A DNA stretch of 49,941 nt from Burkholderiaceae bacterium. Its GTDB lineage: Bacteria; Pseudomonadota; Gammaproteobacteria; Burkholderiales; Burkholderiaceae_E. The stretch lies in contig JADJVQ010000038.1 of the NCBI GenBank assembly GCA_016710525.1, forward strand, positions 1-49,941, written 5' to 3'. Under the pieces are notes generated by a model. The model was not told the origin of the DNA, did not search any database, and saw only the letters and a list, made by a program, of their open reading frames with translations. The position numbers and the translations under genes are program-made. This document shows, piece after piece, positions 34,796 through 42,709 of the stretch (the stretch's first letter is position 1; each line of letters starts with the position of its first letter).

Positions 34796-35962
34796 TCAAT
34801 ACGATTTCGGCAGGCCGAGCACGCGCTCGGCGATGTAGCAGAGGATCAGATGCGGGGTGATCGGGGCAAGGCGGGGCACCATCACTTCGCGCAGGTAGCG
34901 CTCGACGTGGAACTCCTTGGCGTAGCCATAGCCGCCGTGCGTCATCACCGCCTGCTGGCAGGCGTTGAAACCGGCCTCGCCGGCCAGGTACTTGGCGGCA
35001 TTGGCGGCCGCGCCGCAGGGCAGGTTGTTGTCGTACTGCCAGGCCGCCGACATCGTCATCAGCCAGGCCGCTTCGAGTTCCATCCAGTTCTGCGCCAGCG
35101 GATGCTGGATCGCCTGGTTCTGGCCGATCGGGCGATTGAAGACGATGCGCTCCTTGGCATAGGCAGTGGCCCGGCGCAGGGCGGCATGACCGAGGCCGAC
35201 GGCTTCGGCGGCGATCATCACCCGCTCGGGGTTCATGCCGTGCAGGATGTACTCGAAGCCCTTGCCCTCTTCGCCGATACGGTCTTCGACCGGGATCTGG
35301 AAGTTCTCGATGAACAGCTCGTTGGAGTCGATCGCCTTGCGGCCCATCTTGTCGATCTCGCGCGCGGTGATGCGGCTGCGGTCGAAGTCGGTGTAAAAAA
35401 GGCTCAGGCCCTCGGTGGGCCGCTTGACCTCTTCGAGCGGCGTGGTGCGCGCCAGCAGCAGGATCTTGTCGGCCACCTGCGCCGTCGAGATCCAGACCTT
35501 GTGGCCGTCGACCACATACACGTCGCCCTTGCGCACGGCGCGGGTTTTCAGCTGCGTGGTGTTCAGGCCGGTATTGGGTTCGGTCACCGCGAAGCAGGCC
35601 TTCTGTTTGCCCTGCACCATCGGCGGCAGCATGCGCAGCTTCTGCTCGTGCGTGCCGAACACCACCACCGGGTTCAGGCCGAAGATGTTGATGTGCACCG
35701 CGGACGCGCCCGACATGCCGGCACCGGACTCGCTGATGGCGCGCGCGACGATGGTCGCTTCCATCACGCCCAGGCCCGAGCCGCCGTACGCCTCGGGCGT
35801 GCACACGCCCAGCCAGCCGTCGGCCGCCAGGGCGTCGTACAGTTCGTACGGAAAGCCGCCTTCCTTGTCCTTGACCATCCAGTAGTGGTCGTCGAAGTTG
35901 CGGCAGATGCGGGCAACCGATTCGCGAATCGATTCCTGCTCGGGGGTCAGTGCGAAGTCCAT
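34796..35962 (-). CDS. acyl-CoA dehydrogenase (IVD-like catalytic arrangement)
   Basis: A 388-residue FAD enzyme. MDFALTPEQESIRESVARIC opens the N-terminal helical domain; CFAVTEPNTGLNTTQLKTRA and VDGHKVWISTAQVADKILLL form the FAD/substrate region; MTHGGYGYAKEFHVERYLRE is in the C-terminal domain. The usual catalytic Glu (the YEGT motif) is replaced by RLAPITPHLI, while MNPERVMIAAEAVGLG offers a glutamate where isovaleryl-CoA dehydrogenase has its base. That fits short branched acyl-CoAs. ATG 35962 begins the conserved domain but has no clear ribosome site. It is followed 55 bp later by the methylacyl-CoA racemase. Confidence 0.9.
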   Translation of the reverse strand: MDFALTPEQESIRESVARICRNFDDHYWMVKDKEGGFPYELYDALAADGWLGVCTPEAYGGSGLGVMEATIVARAISESGAGMSGASAVHINIFGLNPVVVFGTHEQKLRMLPPMVQGKQKACFAVTEPNTGLNTTQLKTRAVRKGDVYVVDGHKVWISTAQVADKILLLARTTPLEEVKRPTEGLSLFYTDFDRSRITAREIDKMGRKAIDSNELFIENFQIPVEDRIGEEGKGFEYILHGMNPERVMIAAEAVGLGHAALRRATAYAKERIVFNRPIGQNQAIQHPLAQNWMELEAAWLMTMSAAWQYDNNLPCGAAANAAKYLAGEAGFNACQQAVMTHGGYGYAKEFHVERYLREVMVPRLAPITPHLILCYIAERVLGLPKSY

Positions 35963-36107
35963 GGTGGTGGCCGGCCTATTGAAACGGGATCCCGGCACAC
36001 GCCGGGCAGCAATTGTCGACCGCATCGCCCGTTCCGGCCAAATGAGCGCGAGAGTTTCGAGACGAAGGCGTTCCGCGACTGGCGTGCGGAACGCCCCAGG
36101 GTGCGCT

Positions 36108-37544
36108 TCAGGCAGCCCACCGAGTCCGGTAGACACTCGTGATGATCATCACGCCATAGATGAAGATGCCCGAGGCCGCCAGCGCGCAGATCGCCCACAG
36201 CGGCGCTCCCAGCAGGGTCAGCAGCGAACCGCCCACGAGAATGACCAGCAGCCGCGCACTGGCCGACAGCACCGGCCAGAGCACGCGACCGGCCCCCTGC
36301 GAGGCGAAATACAGTGCCGCCCCCATCGCCAGCAGGACATACATCGGCCCCACCCAGTGCAGGTACAGCCCTCCGGTGGCCAGCACCGCGGCATCGGTGC
36401 TGAACATGGTTGTCCACCAGGCCGGATACACACTGGCTGTCAGACCCAGCAGGCCGCAGGGCAGCGCACCCATCGCCGCGCCGGTGAAGGCAGCCCGCTT
36501 GGCGCGCCGCTCGTTGCCCGCGCCCACCGCGATGCCCACCATCGGCACCAGCGCCTGCCCGAACGCGAAGACCACCGACATCATCAGCAGTTCCAGCCGG
36601 ACGCTCACTCCGTAGCCGGCCAGCGCGGCCGTGCCGTAGCGGCCGATGATTCCGGTGAGCAGCAGAGCGCCCAGCACCTGCTGCAGTGCCGACAAGGCCG
36701 ACAGCCCGCCGACCCGCAGGATCCGCACGAATCCTTCGCGGTGCAGCCGCAGGTCGCTGCGCCGCGGCCGCAGGCGGCTGCCCGGGCGAAAGACCGCGAT
36801 CGCACCCAGCAGAGTGGAGGTGCCCGCGGCGCAAAGGTAGGCGATCGCCGCGCCGCGAATGCCCATCGCCGGAAAACCCGCCCAGCCCAGCACGAGCGCC
36901 CCCGAGATCGGGATGTGGACGAAATAGGCGACCACCTGCACCAGCGCCGGCAGCACGGTGTTGCCGGTGCCGCGCAGCAGGCTGGAGAAGGTGTTGGTCA
37001 GCCAGACGAACAAGGCGCCCGCGAACAGCAGGTTGGAGTAAGCCAGCGCCAGCGACAACGGCCGCCCGGTTCCGCCCAGCAGGCGAAAGATCGCCTGTCC
37101 CAGGCCCAGCATCAGCGCCGTGTAGGCCAGCCCGGCGACGATGGCGATCAGGCAGGCATGGATGACCACGGAACGCGCCCCCGCTTCATCGCCCGCGCCG
37201 AGGGATCGGGCCACCGCCGAGGACACGCCACCGCCCATCGCGCCGCCCGACAGCATCTGCAGCAGTTGCACCATCGGGAACACCAGCGAAAACCCGGCCA
37301 GCGACTCGGTGCCCAGCCTGCCGATGTAGTAGGTGTCGGCCACCGACACCGAGACCTGGAACAGCACCAGCACCAGGGCCGGGCCGGCGAGTTTCAGGAT
37401 CGTGGGGACGATGGGGGCGTCGAGCAGCGGATGGGCGCGACGGCCGGCACTGGTGTGCGCCGCGGCGACAGGTGAAGGGGCCGCCGCCGCATGGGCTGGG
37501 GCGGCCCCACCCGGCGTGGCGGGCGGTTCAGTGGTACGACTCAT
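36108..37544 (-). CDS. MATE-family efflux transporter
   Basis: A 478-residue multidrug/toxin extrusion transporter with two six-helix halves. ILKLAGPALVLVLFQVSVSVADTYYIG (about 49-75) is the typical first-helix block; GGGVSSAVARSLGAGDEAGA and FSSLLRGTGNTVLPALV belong to the first half; GIIGRYGTAALAGYGVSVRL and QALVPMVGIAVGAGNERRA to the second. The N-terminal 40 residues are Ala/Pro-rich and disordered. It is probably a Na+ or H+ coupled exporter; the substrate is unknown. It is divergent from the methionine synthase gene and 145 bp before the acyl-CoA dehydrogenase. Confidence 0.9.
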   Translation of the reverse strand: MSRTTEPPATPGGAAPAHAAAAPSPVAAAHTSAGRRAHPLLDAPIVPTILKLAGPALVLVLFQVSVSVADTYYIGRLGTESLAGFSLVFPMVQLLQMLSGGAMGGGVSSAVARSLGAGDEAGARSVVIHACLIAIVAGLAYTALMLGLGQAIFRLLGGTGRPLSLALAYSNLLFAGALFVWLTNTFSSLLRGTGNTVLPALVQVVAYFVHIPISGALVLGWAGFPAMGIRGAAIAYLCAAGTSTLLGAIAVFRPGSRLRPRRSDLRLHREGFVRILRVGGLSALSALQQVLGALLLTGIIGRYGTAALAGYGVSVRLELLMMSVVFAFGQALVPMVGIAVGAGNERRAKRAAFTGAAMGALPCGLLGLTASVYPAWWTTMFSTDAAVLATGGLYLHWVGPMYVLLAMGAALYFASQGAGRVLWPVLSASARLLVILVGGSLLTLLGAPLWAICALAASGIFIYGVMIITSVYRTRWAA

Positions 37545-37578
37545 CGGCGCAGTGTAGTGGCGCCCCGCCCCCCTTGCT

Positions 37579-37621
37579 TATACTCGGCCCACGGCTGATT
37601 CCGATTCACCCCAGTCAGCCG
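37579..37621 (+). promoter_or_regulatory. possible -10 and dyad before the methionine synthase gene
   Basis: TATACT (37579-37584) is a good -10 without a clear -35. It is followed by a perfect 7-bp dyad, CGGCTGA 37592-37598 and TCAGCCG 37615-37621. The dyad could be a leader hairpin or an operator. No SAM or cobalamin riboswitch is recognisable. Confidence 0.35.
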
Positions 37622-37655
37622 ATTCCATCCCCGGACCTGCATTCGGAAAGCCATC

Positions 37656-38678
37656 ATGTTCGAACCCACACTGGCCGGCAGCCTGCCCAAACCGGCCTGG
37701 CTGGCCGAGACCCACAAGCTCTGGCCGCAATGGAAGAGCGCGGGCGACGAGCTGCGCGATGCCAAGGCCGACGCCACGCTGCTGTGGCTCAAGCTCCAGG
37801 AGGACGCCGGCCTTGCGATCGTCAGCGATGGCGAACAGTCGCGACAGCACTTCGTGCACGGGTTTCTCGAAGCGGTCGAAGGAATCGACTTCGAGCACAA
37901 GGTCAAGATGGGCATCCGCAACAACCGCTACGACGCCATGGTGCCGCAGGTGGTGGGCGAGCTGCGGCTCAAGGGCCGGGTGCATCAGGCCGAAGCGCGC
38001 CTGGCCCGCGCCCACACCGAGCGCAAGCTGAAGATCACGCTGCCCGGCCCGATGACCATCGTCGACACCGTGGCCGACCGCTTCTACGGCGACAAGGCCA
38101 AAATGGCGATGGCGTTCGCGGGCTTGCTGAACCAGGAGGCCCATGCCCTGCAGGCCGATGGCGTGGACGTCATTCAGTTCGACGAGCCGGCCTTCAACGT
38201 GTTCATGGACGAGGTCACGGTCTGGGGCATCGACGCCCTGCACCGGGCCATCGACGGCCTCACCTGCACCACCGCGGTCCACATCTGCTACGGCTACGGC
38301 ATCGCCGCCAATGTCGACTGGAAGAAAACGCTCGGGCAGGAGTGGCGCCAGTACGAAAAGATCTTCCCGGCGCTGGCCGCCAGCCGCATCGATCAGGTTT
38401 CGCTGGAATGCGCCGGCTCGCAGGTGCCGGCCGAACTGATGGCCCTGCTGGCCGGCAAGGATGTGCTGGTCGGTGTGATCGACGTCGCCTCGGATCGCGT
38501 CGAGACACCTGAAGAGGTCGCCGACACGATCGGACGGGCCTTGCAGTTCGTTGCGCGCGAACGCCTGTTTCCGTGCACCAACTGCGGCATGGCCCCGATG
38601 GACCAGAGCATCGCGCGCCGCAAGCTCGAGGCCCTGGCCAAGGGCGCGCAGCTCGCCCGCCAGCGCTACGGCGGCTGA
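37656..38678 (+). CDS. cobalamin-independent methionine synthase, core (MetE C-terminal-like)
   Basis: A 340-residue protein equal to only the catalytic barrel of MetE, like the short 'core-MetE' enzymes. FEPTLAGSLPKPAWLAETHK is the N-terminus; TLPGPMTIVDTVADRFYGD is near 128; the zinc ligands are in VHICYGYG (His/Cys), SLECAGSQ and NCGMAPM. VIQFDEPAFN is the conserved Asp-Glu motif. Core enzymes of this size transfer methyl groups to homocysteine from an uncertain donor and are often paired with a DUF1852 gene, which is not seen here. ATG 37656 follows GGAAAG. Confidence 0.85.
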   Translation: MFEPTLAGSLPKPAWLAETHKLWPQWKSAGDELRDAKADATLLWLKLQEDAGLAIVSDGEQSRQHFVHGFLEAVEGIDFEHKVKMGIRNNRYDAMVPQVVGELRLKGRVHQAEARLARAHTERKLKITLPGPMTIVDTVADRFYGDKAKMAMAFAGLLNQEAHALQADGVDVIQFDEPAFNVFMDEVTVWGIDALHRAIDGLTCTTAVHICYGYGIAANVDWKKTLGQEWRQYEKIFPALAASRIDQVSLECAGSQVPAELMALLAGKDVLVGVIDVASDRVETPEEVADTIGRALQFVARERLFPCTNCGMAPMDQSIARRKLEALAKGAQLARQRYGG

Positions 38679-38697
38679 GGCCGCGAGGGCTGGCGGG

Positions 38698-39819
38698 TCA
38701 CGACCGCGCCAGCCAATCCCGAGGGCGCAGCAACGGATATCCGAGCGCACCCGCCACCACCGGGTGCACCACCTCGCCGCGCGCCACATTCAGTCCGGCC
38801 AGCAGATGCGCGTCGTCGGCCATCGCCTGGCGCCAGCCTTTGTCGGCCAGCGCGAGCACGAAGGGCAGCGTGGCGTGATTGAGCGCGTGAGCCGAAGTGC
38901 GCGGCACTGCGCCCGGCATGTTGGCCACGCAATAGTGGATGACGCCGTCGACCTCGAAGGTGGGCTCGGCATGGGTCGTGACGCGCGAGGTCTCGAAGCA
39001 CCCGCCCTGGTCGATGGCGACGTCGACCAGCACCGCCCCTTTGCGCATCCGGGCGACATGCTCGCGCGTGACCAGCCGCGGCGCCACACCGCCGGGCACC
39101 AGCACCGCGCCGATCACCAGATCAGCCTGGCGCAGCTGGGAGGCGAGCGTTTCGCGATCTGAGTACGCGGTGATCACGCGCGCGCCGAAGCGGGCCTCGA
39201 TCCGGCGCAGGGCGTCCAGCGAACGGTCCAGCACCGTCACGATCGCGCCCGACCCGACCGCCATGATGGCGGCATTGGTGCCGACCATGCCGGCGCCCAG
39301 CACCAGCACCCGCGCGGGCTCGACTCCCGGCACGCCGCCCAGCAGGATGCCCATGCCCCCGCGGCTGCGCTCCAGGCTGGCGGCACCGACCTGGATCGAC
39401 AGCCGCCCGGCCACTTCGGACATCGGCGCGAGCAGCGGCAGGCCGCCGCCGCTGGCGGTGACGGTCTCGTAGGCGACGCACACCGCGCCGCTGGCCAGCA
39501 GATCGCGGCACTGCCCGGGGTCGGGCGCAAGATGCAGGTAGGTGAACAGCACCTGTCCGGCCCGCAGCCGCGCCCGCTCGGCCGCCTGCGGCTCCTTGAC
39601 CTTGACGATGAGGTCGCTGAGGGCGAACACCTCCGCCCCCGACGCAACCAGGCTGGCGCCGGCCTCGCGGTAGTCGGCATCGCCGGCGCCGATGCCGGCC
39701 CCGGCGCCGGTCTCGACCACGACGCGGTGGCCGTGCGCGACGACTTCACGGACCGAAGCGGGCGTCAGGCCCACCCGATACTCGTGGACCTTGATCTCCC
39801 TTGGCACGCCGACGAGCAT
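38698..39819 (-). CDS. ald: alanine dehydrogenase
   Basis: A 373-residue NAD-dependent enzyme that interconverts alanine and pyruvate plus ammonia. MLVGVPREIKVHEYRVGLTP is the standard N-terminus; LIVKVKEPQ holds the substrate lysine, VLFTYLHLAPD the catalytic histidine, VLVLGAGMVGTNAAIMAVGS the NAD motif, and VDVAIDQGGCFETSR the conserved aspartate loop. ATG 39819 follows AGGAGG. Its first 74 bases overlap the 3' end of the PaaK-like gene upstream in another frame. Length and motifs are complete. Confidence 0.93.
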   Translation of the reverse strand: MLVGVPREIKVHEYRVGLTPASVREVVAHGHRVVVETGAGAGIGAGDADYREAGASLVASGAEVFALSDLIVKVKEPQAAERARLRAGQVLFTYLHLAPDPGQCRDLLASGAVCVAYETVTASGGGLPLLAPMSEVAGRLSIQVGAASLERSRGGMGILLGGVPGVEPARVLVLGAGMVGTNAAIMAVGSGAIVTVLDRSLDALRRIEARFGARVITAYSDRETLASQLRQADLVIGAVLVPGGVAPRLVTREHVARMRKGAVLVDVAIDQGGCFETSRVTTHAEPTFEVDGVIHYCVANMPGAVPRTSAHALNHATLPFVLALADKGWRQAMADDAHLLAGLNVARGEVVHPVVAGALGYPLLRPRDWLARS

Positions 39820-41290
39820 CGATCGTCCTCCTGGTGCTGCGCGCCCCCAGGCAGGCGTGGTGATACGCCCTGCGGCGCGGGGCCCGCGGGCCGAGCACCT
39901 CACGCAGCTTGCCGCTGACCGGATCGGACTGCGGGGCGCGCGCATCACGCCGGATCGTGACATGGCCCAGTCCGTGCCGCGACAGGTAAGCGCGCAAACA
40001 GGCCACCAGCCGCTGCCAGACCACCTCGGGCTGTTCGCCCGACGGCGGGTCGAAGCGGATCCGCAGCGCCCGCCGCCCGGTCTGGATCACCTGGAACCGG
40101 TGCACACCCGAGCCCTCCTCGATGACGGTCGCCAGCGCCAGGGGCACCAGTCTGACCGATTGTCCGTTCAGCGTCTGGAGCACGACGATGTCGTCCCGGC
40201 GTCCGTCGACATCGATCATCGGAAACGGCGAACCGCATGCGCAGACGCCCGGGCGCAGCGTGATGCTGTCGCCCAGGTCGTAGCGCACCAGCGGCTGCAC
40301 ATGGTTCGCGAGATTGGTCAGCAGCACGCTGGCCGACGCCTGACCGGGTTCGGTCGGCCGGCCCTCGGAGTCGATCGGCTCCAGGATCACCCAGTCGCTG
40401 TTCAGATGGAGCGCGCCATGCCCGCAGTCGAACGCCATCTGCATGCACTCCGAGGCGCCGTACCCGTTGACCACCTGGCAGCCGAGCGCCCGTTCGATTT
40501 CGGTGCGCTCGGCGTCGGCCAGGGTCTCGCCGCCGCTCCAGGCGACCCGCGGTGCGATGCGCAGGCGCCCGGCCTCGCGTTCGGCCGCGAGCAGCAGCAG
40601 GGTGGTGGGATAACTGGCGATCACCTGCGGATCCCAGGCGTTGAGGGCGTCGACCAGCGAGTCGATCGGCTCCAGCACCGAGAACGAACGGGTCAGCGAC
40701 CGAACCCATGGATTGGCGGATCGCAACCGCTCCCAGGACACGACACCGGCAAAGTGCCCGCCCAGCGCCACGATCATCGCGAACCGGTGACCCGCGGCCA
40801 GGCTGCGCAGCGGCGAAGCCGCCATCGCCCGTGCGGGACAGCGCAGTGTCGACAAGGCATCGTAGATCGACAACGCGCGCGCATCCTGCACGAAGACGCC
40901 GGGGCTGCCGGTGCTGCCGGAACTCGTCCAGACGGTGTATCGGCCCAGGTACTGCTCGCCGATCCGTTGCGGATCGGCGATGAACGGCAGGACCTCGTCG
41001 AGGCGGATCTCGGGATCGGTGACCCACTCGTCGAAATGCCCCATCAGTTCGACCTTGCCGATCGGGGCGAGGCGCGCAAAGCCGGCCACTCCGGCCGGTG
41101 CGTCGGCAAAACGGGTGCGATAGACGGGTGACCGGGCCGCCGCAGCCTCGAGCAGGGCCTGCAGCCGCGCCTCGCGCTGACGGGCGATGGCGCGGGCATC
41201 GCCCATGGCGCTCATCCACACTTCCTGGGTCGCCGCGCCCCAGCGCAACCAGTCCGAGAGCGCGCCAACCGGGTCGAACGGCCACGTCAT
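39746..41290 (-). CDS. PaaK-like phenylacetate-CoA ligase family protein
   Basis: A 514-residue adenylate-forming protein of the PaaK/CapK branch. The phosphate-binding loop is VWTSSGSTGSPGVFVQD (near 130); VVNGYGASECMQMAFDCGHG and LVRYDLGDSITLRPGVCACG are typical of PaaK-related ligases, the latter with the Cys cluster of the family. ATG 41290 follows GGAG. Homology ends at GKLREVLG; the last about 40 residues are Arg-rich, overlap ald by 74 bp and look like read-through past a lost stop. The acid substrate is unknown; the gene lies close to the box genes but on the other side of two unrelated genes. Confidence 0.8.
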   Translation of the reverse strand: MTWPFDPVGALSDWLRWGAATQEVWMSAMGDARAIARQREARLQALLEAAAARSPVYRTRFADAPAGVAGFARLAPIGKVELMGHFDEWVTDPEIRLDEVLPFIADPQRIGEQYLGRYTVWTSSGSTGSPGVFVQDARALSIYDALSTLRCPARAMAASPLRSLAAGHRFAMIVALGGHFAGVVSWERLRSANPWVRSLTRSFSVLEPIDSLVDALNAWDPQVIASYPTTLLLLAAEREAGRLRIAPRVAWSGGETLADAERTEIERALGCQVVNGYGASECMQMAFDCGHGALHLNSDWVILEPIDSEGRPTEPGQASASVLLTNLANHVQPLVRYDLGDSITLRPGVCACGSPFPMIDVDGRRDDIVVLQTLNGQSVRLVPLALATVIEEGSGVHRFQVIQTGRRALRIRFDPPSGEQPEVVWQRLVACLRAYLSRHGLGHVTIRRDARAPQSDPVSGKLREVLGPRAPRRRAYHHACLGARSTRRTIDARRRAKGDQGPRVSGGPDARFGP

Positions 41291-41345
41291 CTCGCTCTCC
41301 AAAGCCGGACTGCCAGGGATCGGCCCGGCGCCGTCGGCAACGGCC

Positions 41346-41552
41346 TCAGGCCCGCAGCCGTCCGCCCTGGCCTGGATCCAGCGCGGCGCAGGGCCCGGGG
41401 CCGCGCACGGCCGCATCGGCCATGCCCCGGTCCGCGGCTTGCGACTGCGCCATTTGCCCGGCAGGCGCCGCCTCCGGCATCAGAAGCAACGCACCGAGAG
41501 CGAACATCAGCGCCAATGCCGTCTTCAGCCAATCCGATCCTGCCATCATCAC
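41346..41552 (-). CDS. small putative exported protein
   Basis: A 68-residue frame with a strong ribosome site (AGGAGA, 7 bases before the first of three ATGs). Residues 1-28 read as a signal peptide or membrane anchor (WLKTALALMFALGALLLMPEAAPA), followed by a short hydrophilic Ala/Gly/Pro tail. It matches no family I recognise and could be non-coding, but the codon-initiation context is good. It is 55 bp upstream of the PaaK-like gene on the same strand. Confidence 0.4.
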   Translation of the reverse strand: MMMAGSDWLKTALALMFALGALLLMPEAAPAGQMAQSQAADRGMADAAVRGPGPCAALDPGQGGRLRA

Positions 41553-41791
41553 GATCTCCTGCTTGGGCAGATGCCCGGTTGCGCGAGCGGTCGCGTCACG
41601 CGAGGGCTGTGTCGACCACCACGTGGTCGCCCCTTTTCATGATCCGCCTGGCGCCGAGGCAGCTCATTGAGCATGCGCAATCAGTCGAAGCGCCGCAAGG
41701 ACTCGAAGTTGTGCCGAGCAAGGTCCGAGCGTCAGGAAGACCTGCTCCGTCGCGACCCAGGAGCCGATATCAATGCGTCCCGGAGACCGCC

Positions 41792-42658
41792 ATGCCCGCC
41801 AGCCGCCTGCTTCGCGACCGCACCGCCCGATGGATCGGGGTCGTGGCGGCCGCCCTCCTGACCGGCGGTGTCGCCGCGGCAAAACCCTATGGCCCCGGCA
41901 CCGGCAGCGCGGCTGCGCACATGGCCTCGAGTGCCGCCATGACCTGCGAAGCCCGAAGCCCCGAACACACCGTGGCCCTGCTGGAGCTGTTCACCTCGGA
42001 GGGCTGCAGCAGCTGCCCGCCCGCCGACCGCTGGCTGCAGGGCCTGAAGGGCCAGGGCTTGGGCCTGGACAAAGTGGTGCCCCTGTCGCTGCATGTCGGG
42101 TACTGGGACGCGATCGGCTGGAAGGATCCATATGCCCAGGCACGCTTCACCGATCGCCAGCGCGATTACGCCCGCCAGCAGCGCGCCGCTTCGGTCTACA
42201 CGCCCCAGGTCGTTCTGGCGGGCCAGGATTTCCGCCGCTGGGGCGACGCCGAACTGCGCAGCGCGCTGGCCAAGCTTGCCGGCAAGCCGGCCGGTGCGCG
42301 GATCACGCTCGAGGGCTCGACGGTGGGACGTGCGGTGCGCATCCGGGCCGATGCGCAGCTGCAGGCCGCCGCATCCGCGTCGGGTGTCCCGGCCCCGTCA
42401 TCGCAGCTGCACCTGGTGGTGTTCGAATCCGGACTGCAAAACCAGGTCACCCGAGGCGAAAACCGTGGCGCGACACTGACCCATGACGCCGTGGTCCGCC
42501 ACTGGCAGGGCCCGATCGCGCTCAGCCAGGGCAAGGCTGCAGCAAGCGAGATCGTCGGCCTGGCCGAACCGGGCGATCGGCGCACGCTGGGGGTCGCGGC
42601 CTTCGTGCAGAACGACCGCGGCGAGGTGCTGCAGGCAACGGCCTGCGTGATGCAGTGA
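41792..42658 (+). CDS. DUF1223 thioredoxin-like exported protein
   Basis: A 288-residue protein with a signal peptide (residues 1-30, ending LLTGGVAAA). The DUF1223 hallmark VALLELFTSEGCSSCPPADR (about 61-80) contains a C-x2-C redox motif in a thioredoxin-like fold, then SLHVGYWDAIGWKDPYA and QRAASVYTPQVVLAGQ. It is probably a periplasmic thiol-active protein of unknown function. ATG 41792 has GGAG 6 bases upstream. There is a 239-bp gap upstream without recognisable features, other than the small dyad GACCAC/GTGGTC near 41609-41623. Confidence 0.85.
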   Translation: MPASRLLRDRTARWIGVVAAALLTGGVAAAKPYGPGTGSAAAHMASSAAMTCEARSPEHTVALLELFTSEGCSSCPPADRWLQGLKGQGLGLDKVVPLSLHVGYWDAIGWKDPYAQARFTDRQRDYARQQRAASVYTPQVVLAGQDFRRWGDAELRSALAKLAGKPAGARITLEGSTVGRAVRIRADAQLQAAASASGVPAPSSQLHLVVFESGLQNQVTRGENRGATLTHDAVVRHWQGPIALSQGKAAASEIVGLAEPGDRRTLGVAAFVQNDRGEVLQATACVMQ

Positions 42659-42709
42659 CGACCGGTCAGGCCGCGCCCGCCCGATTGCGCCTGCGCGCCG
42701 GCAGCCCGC

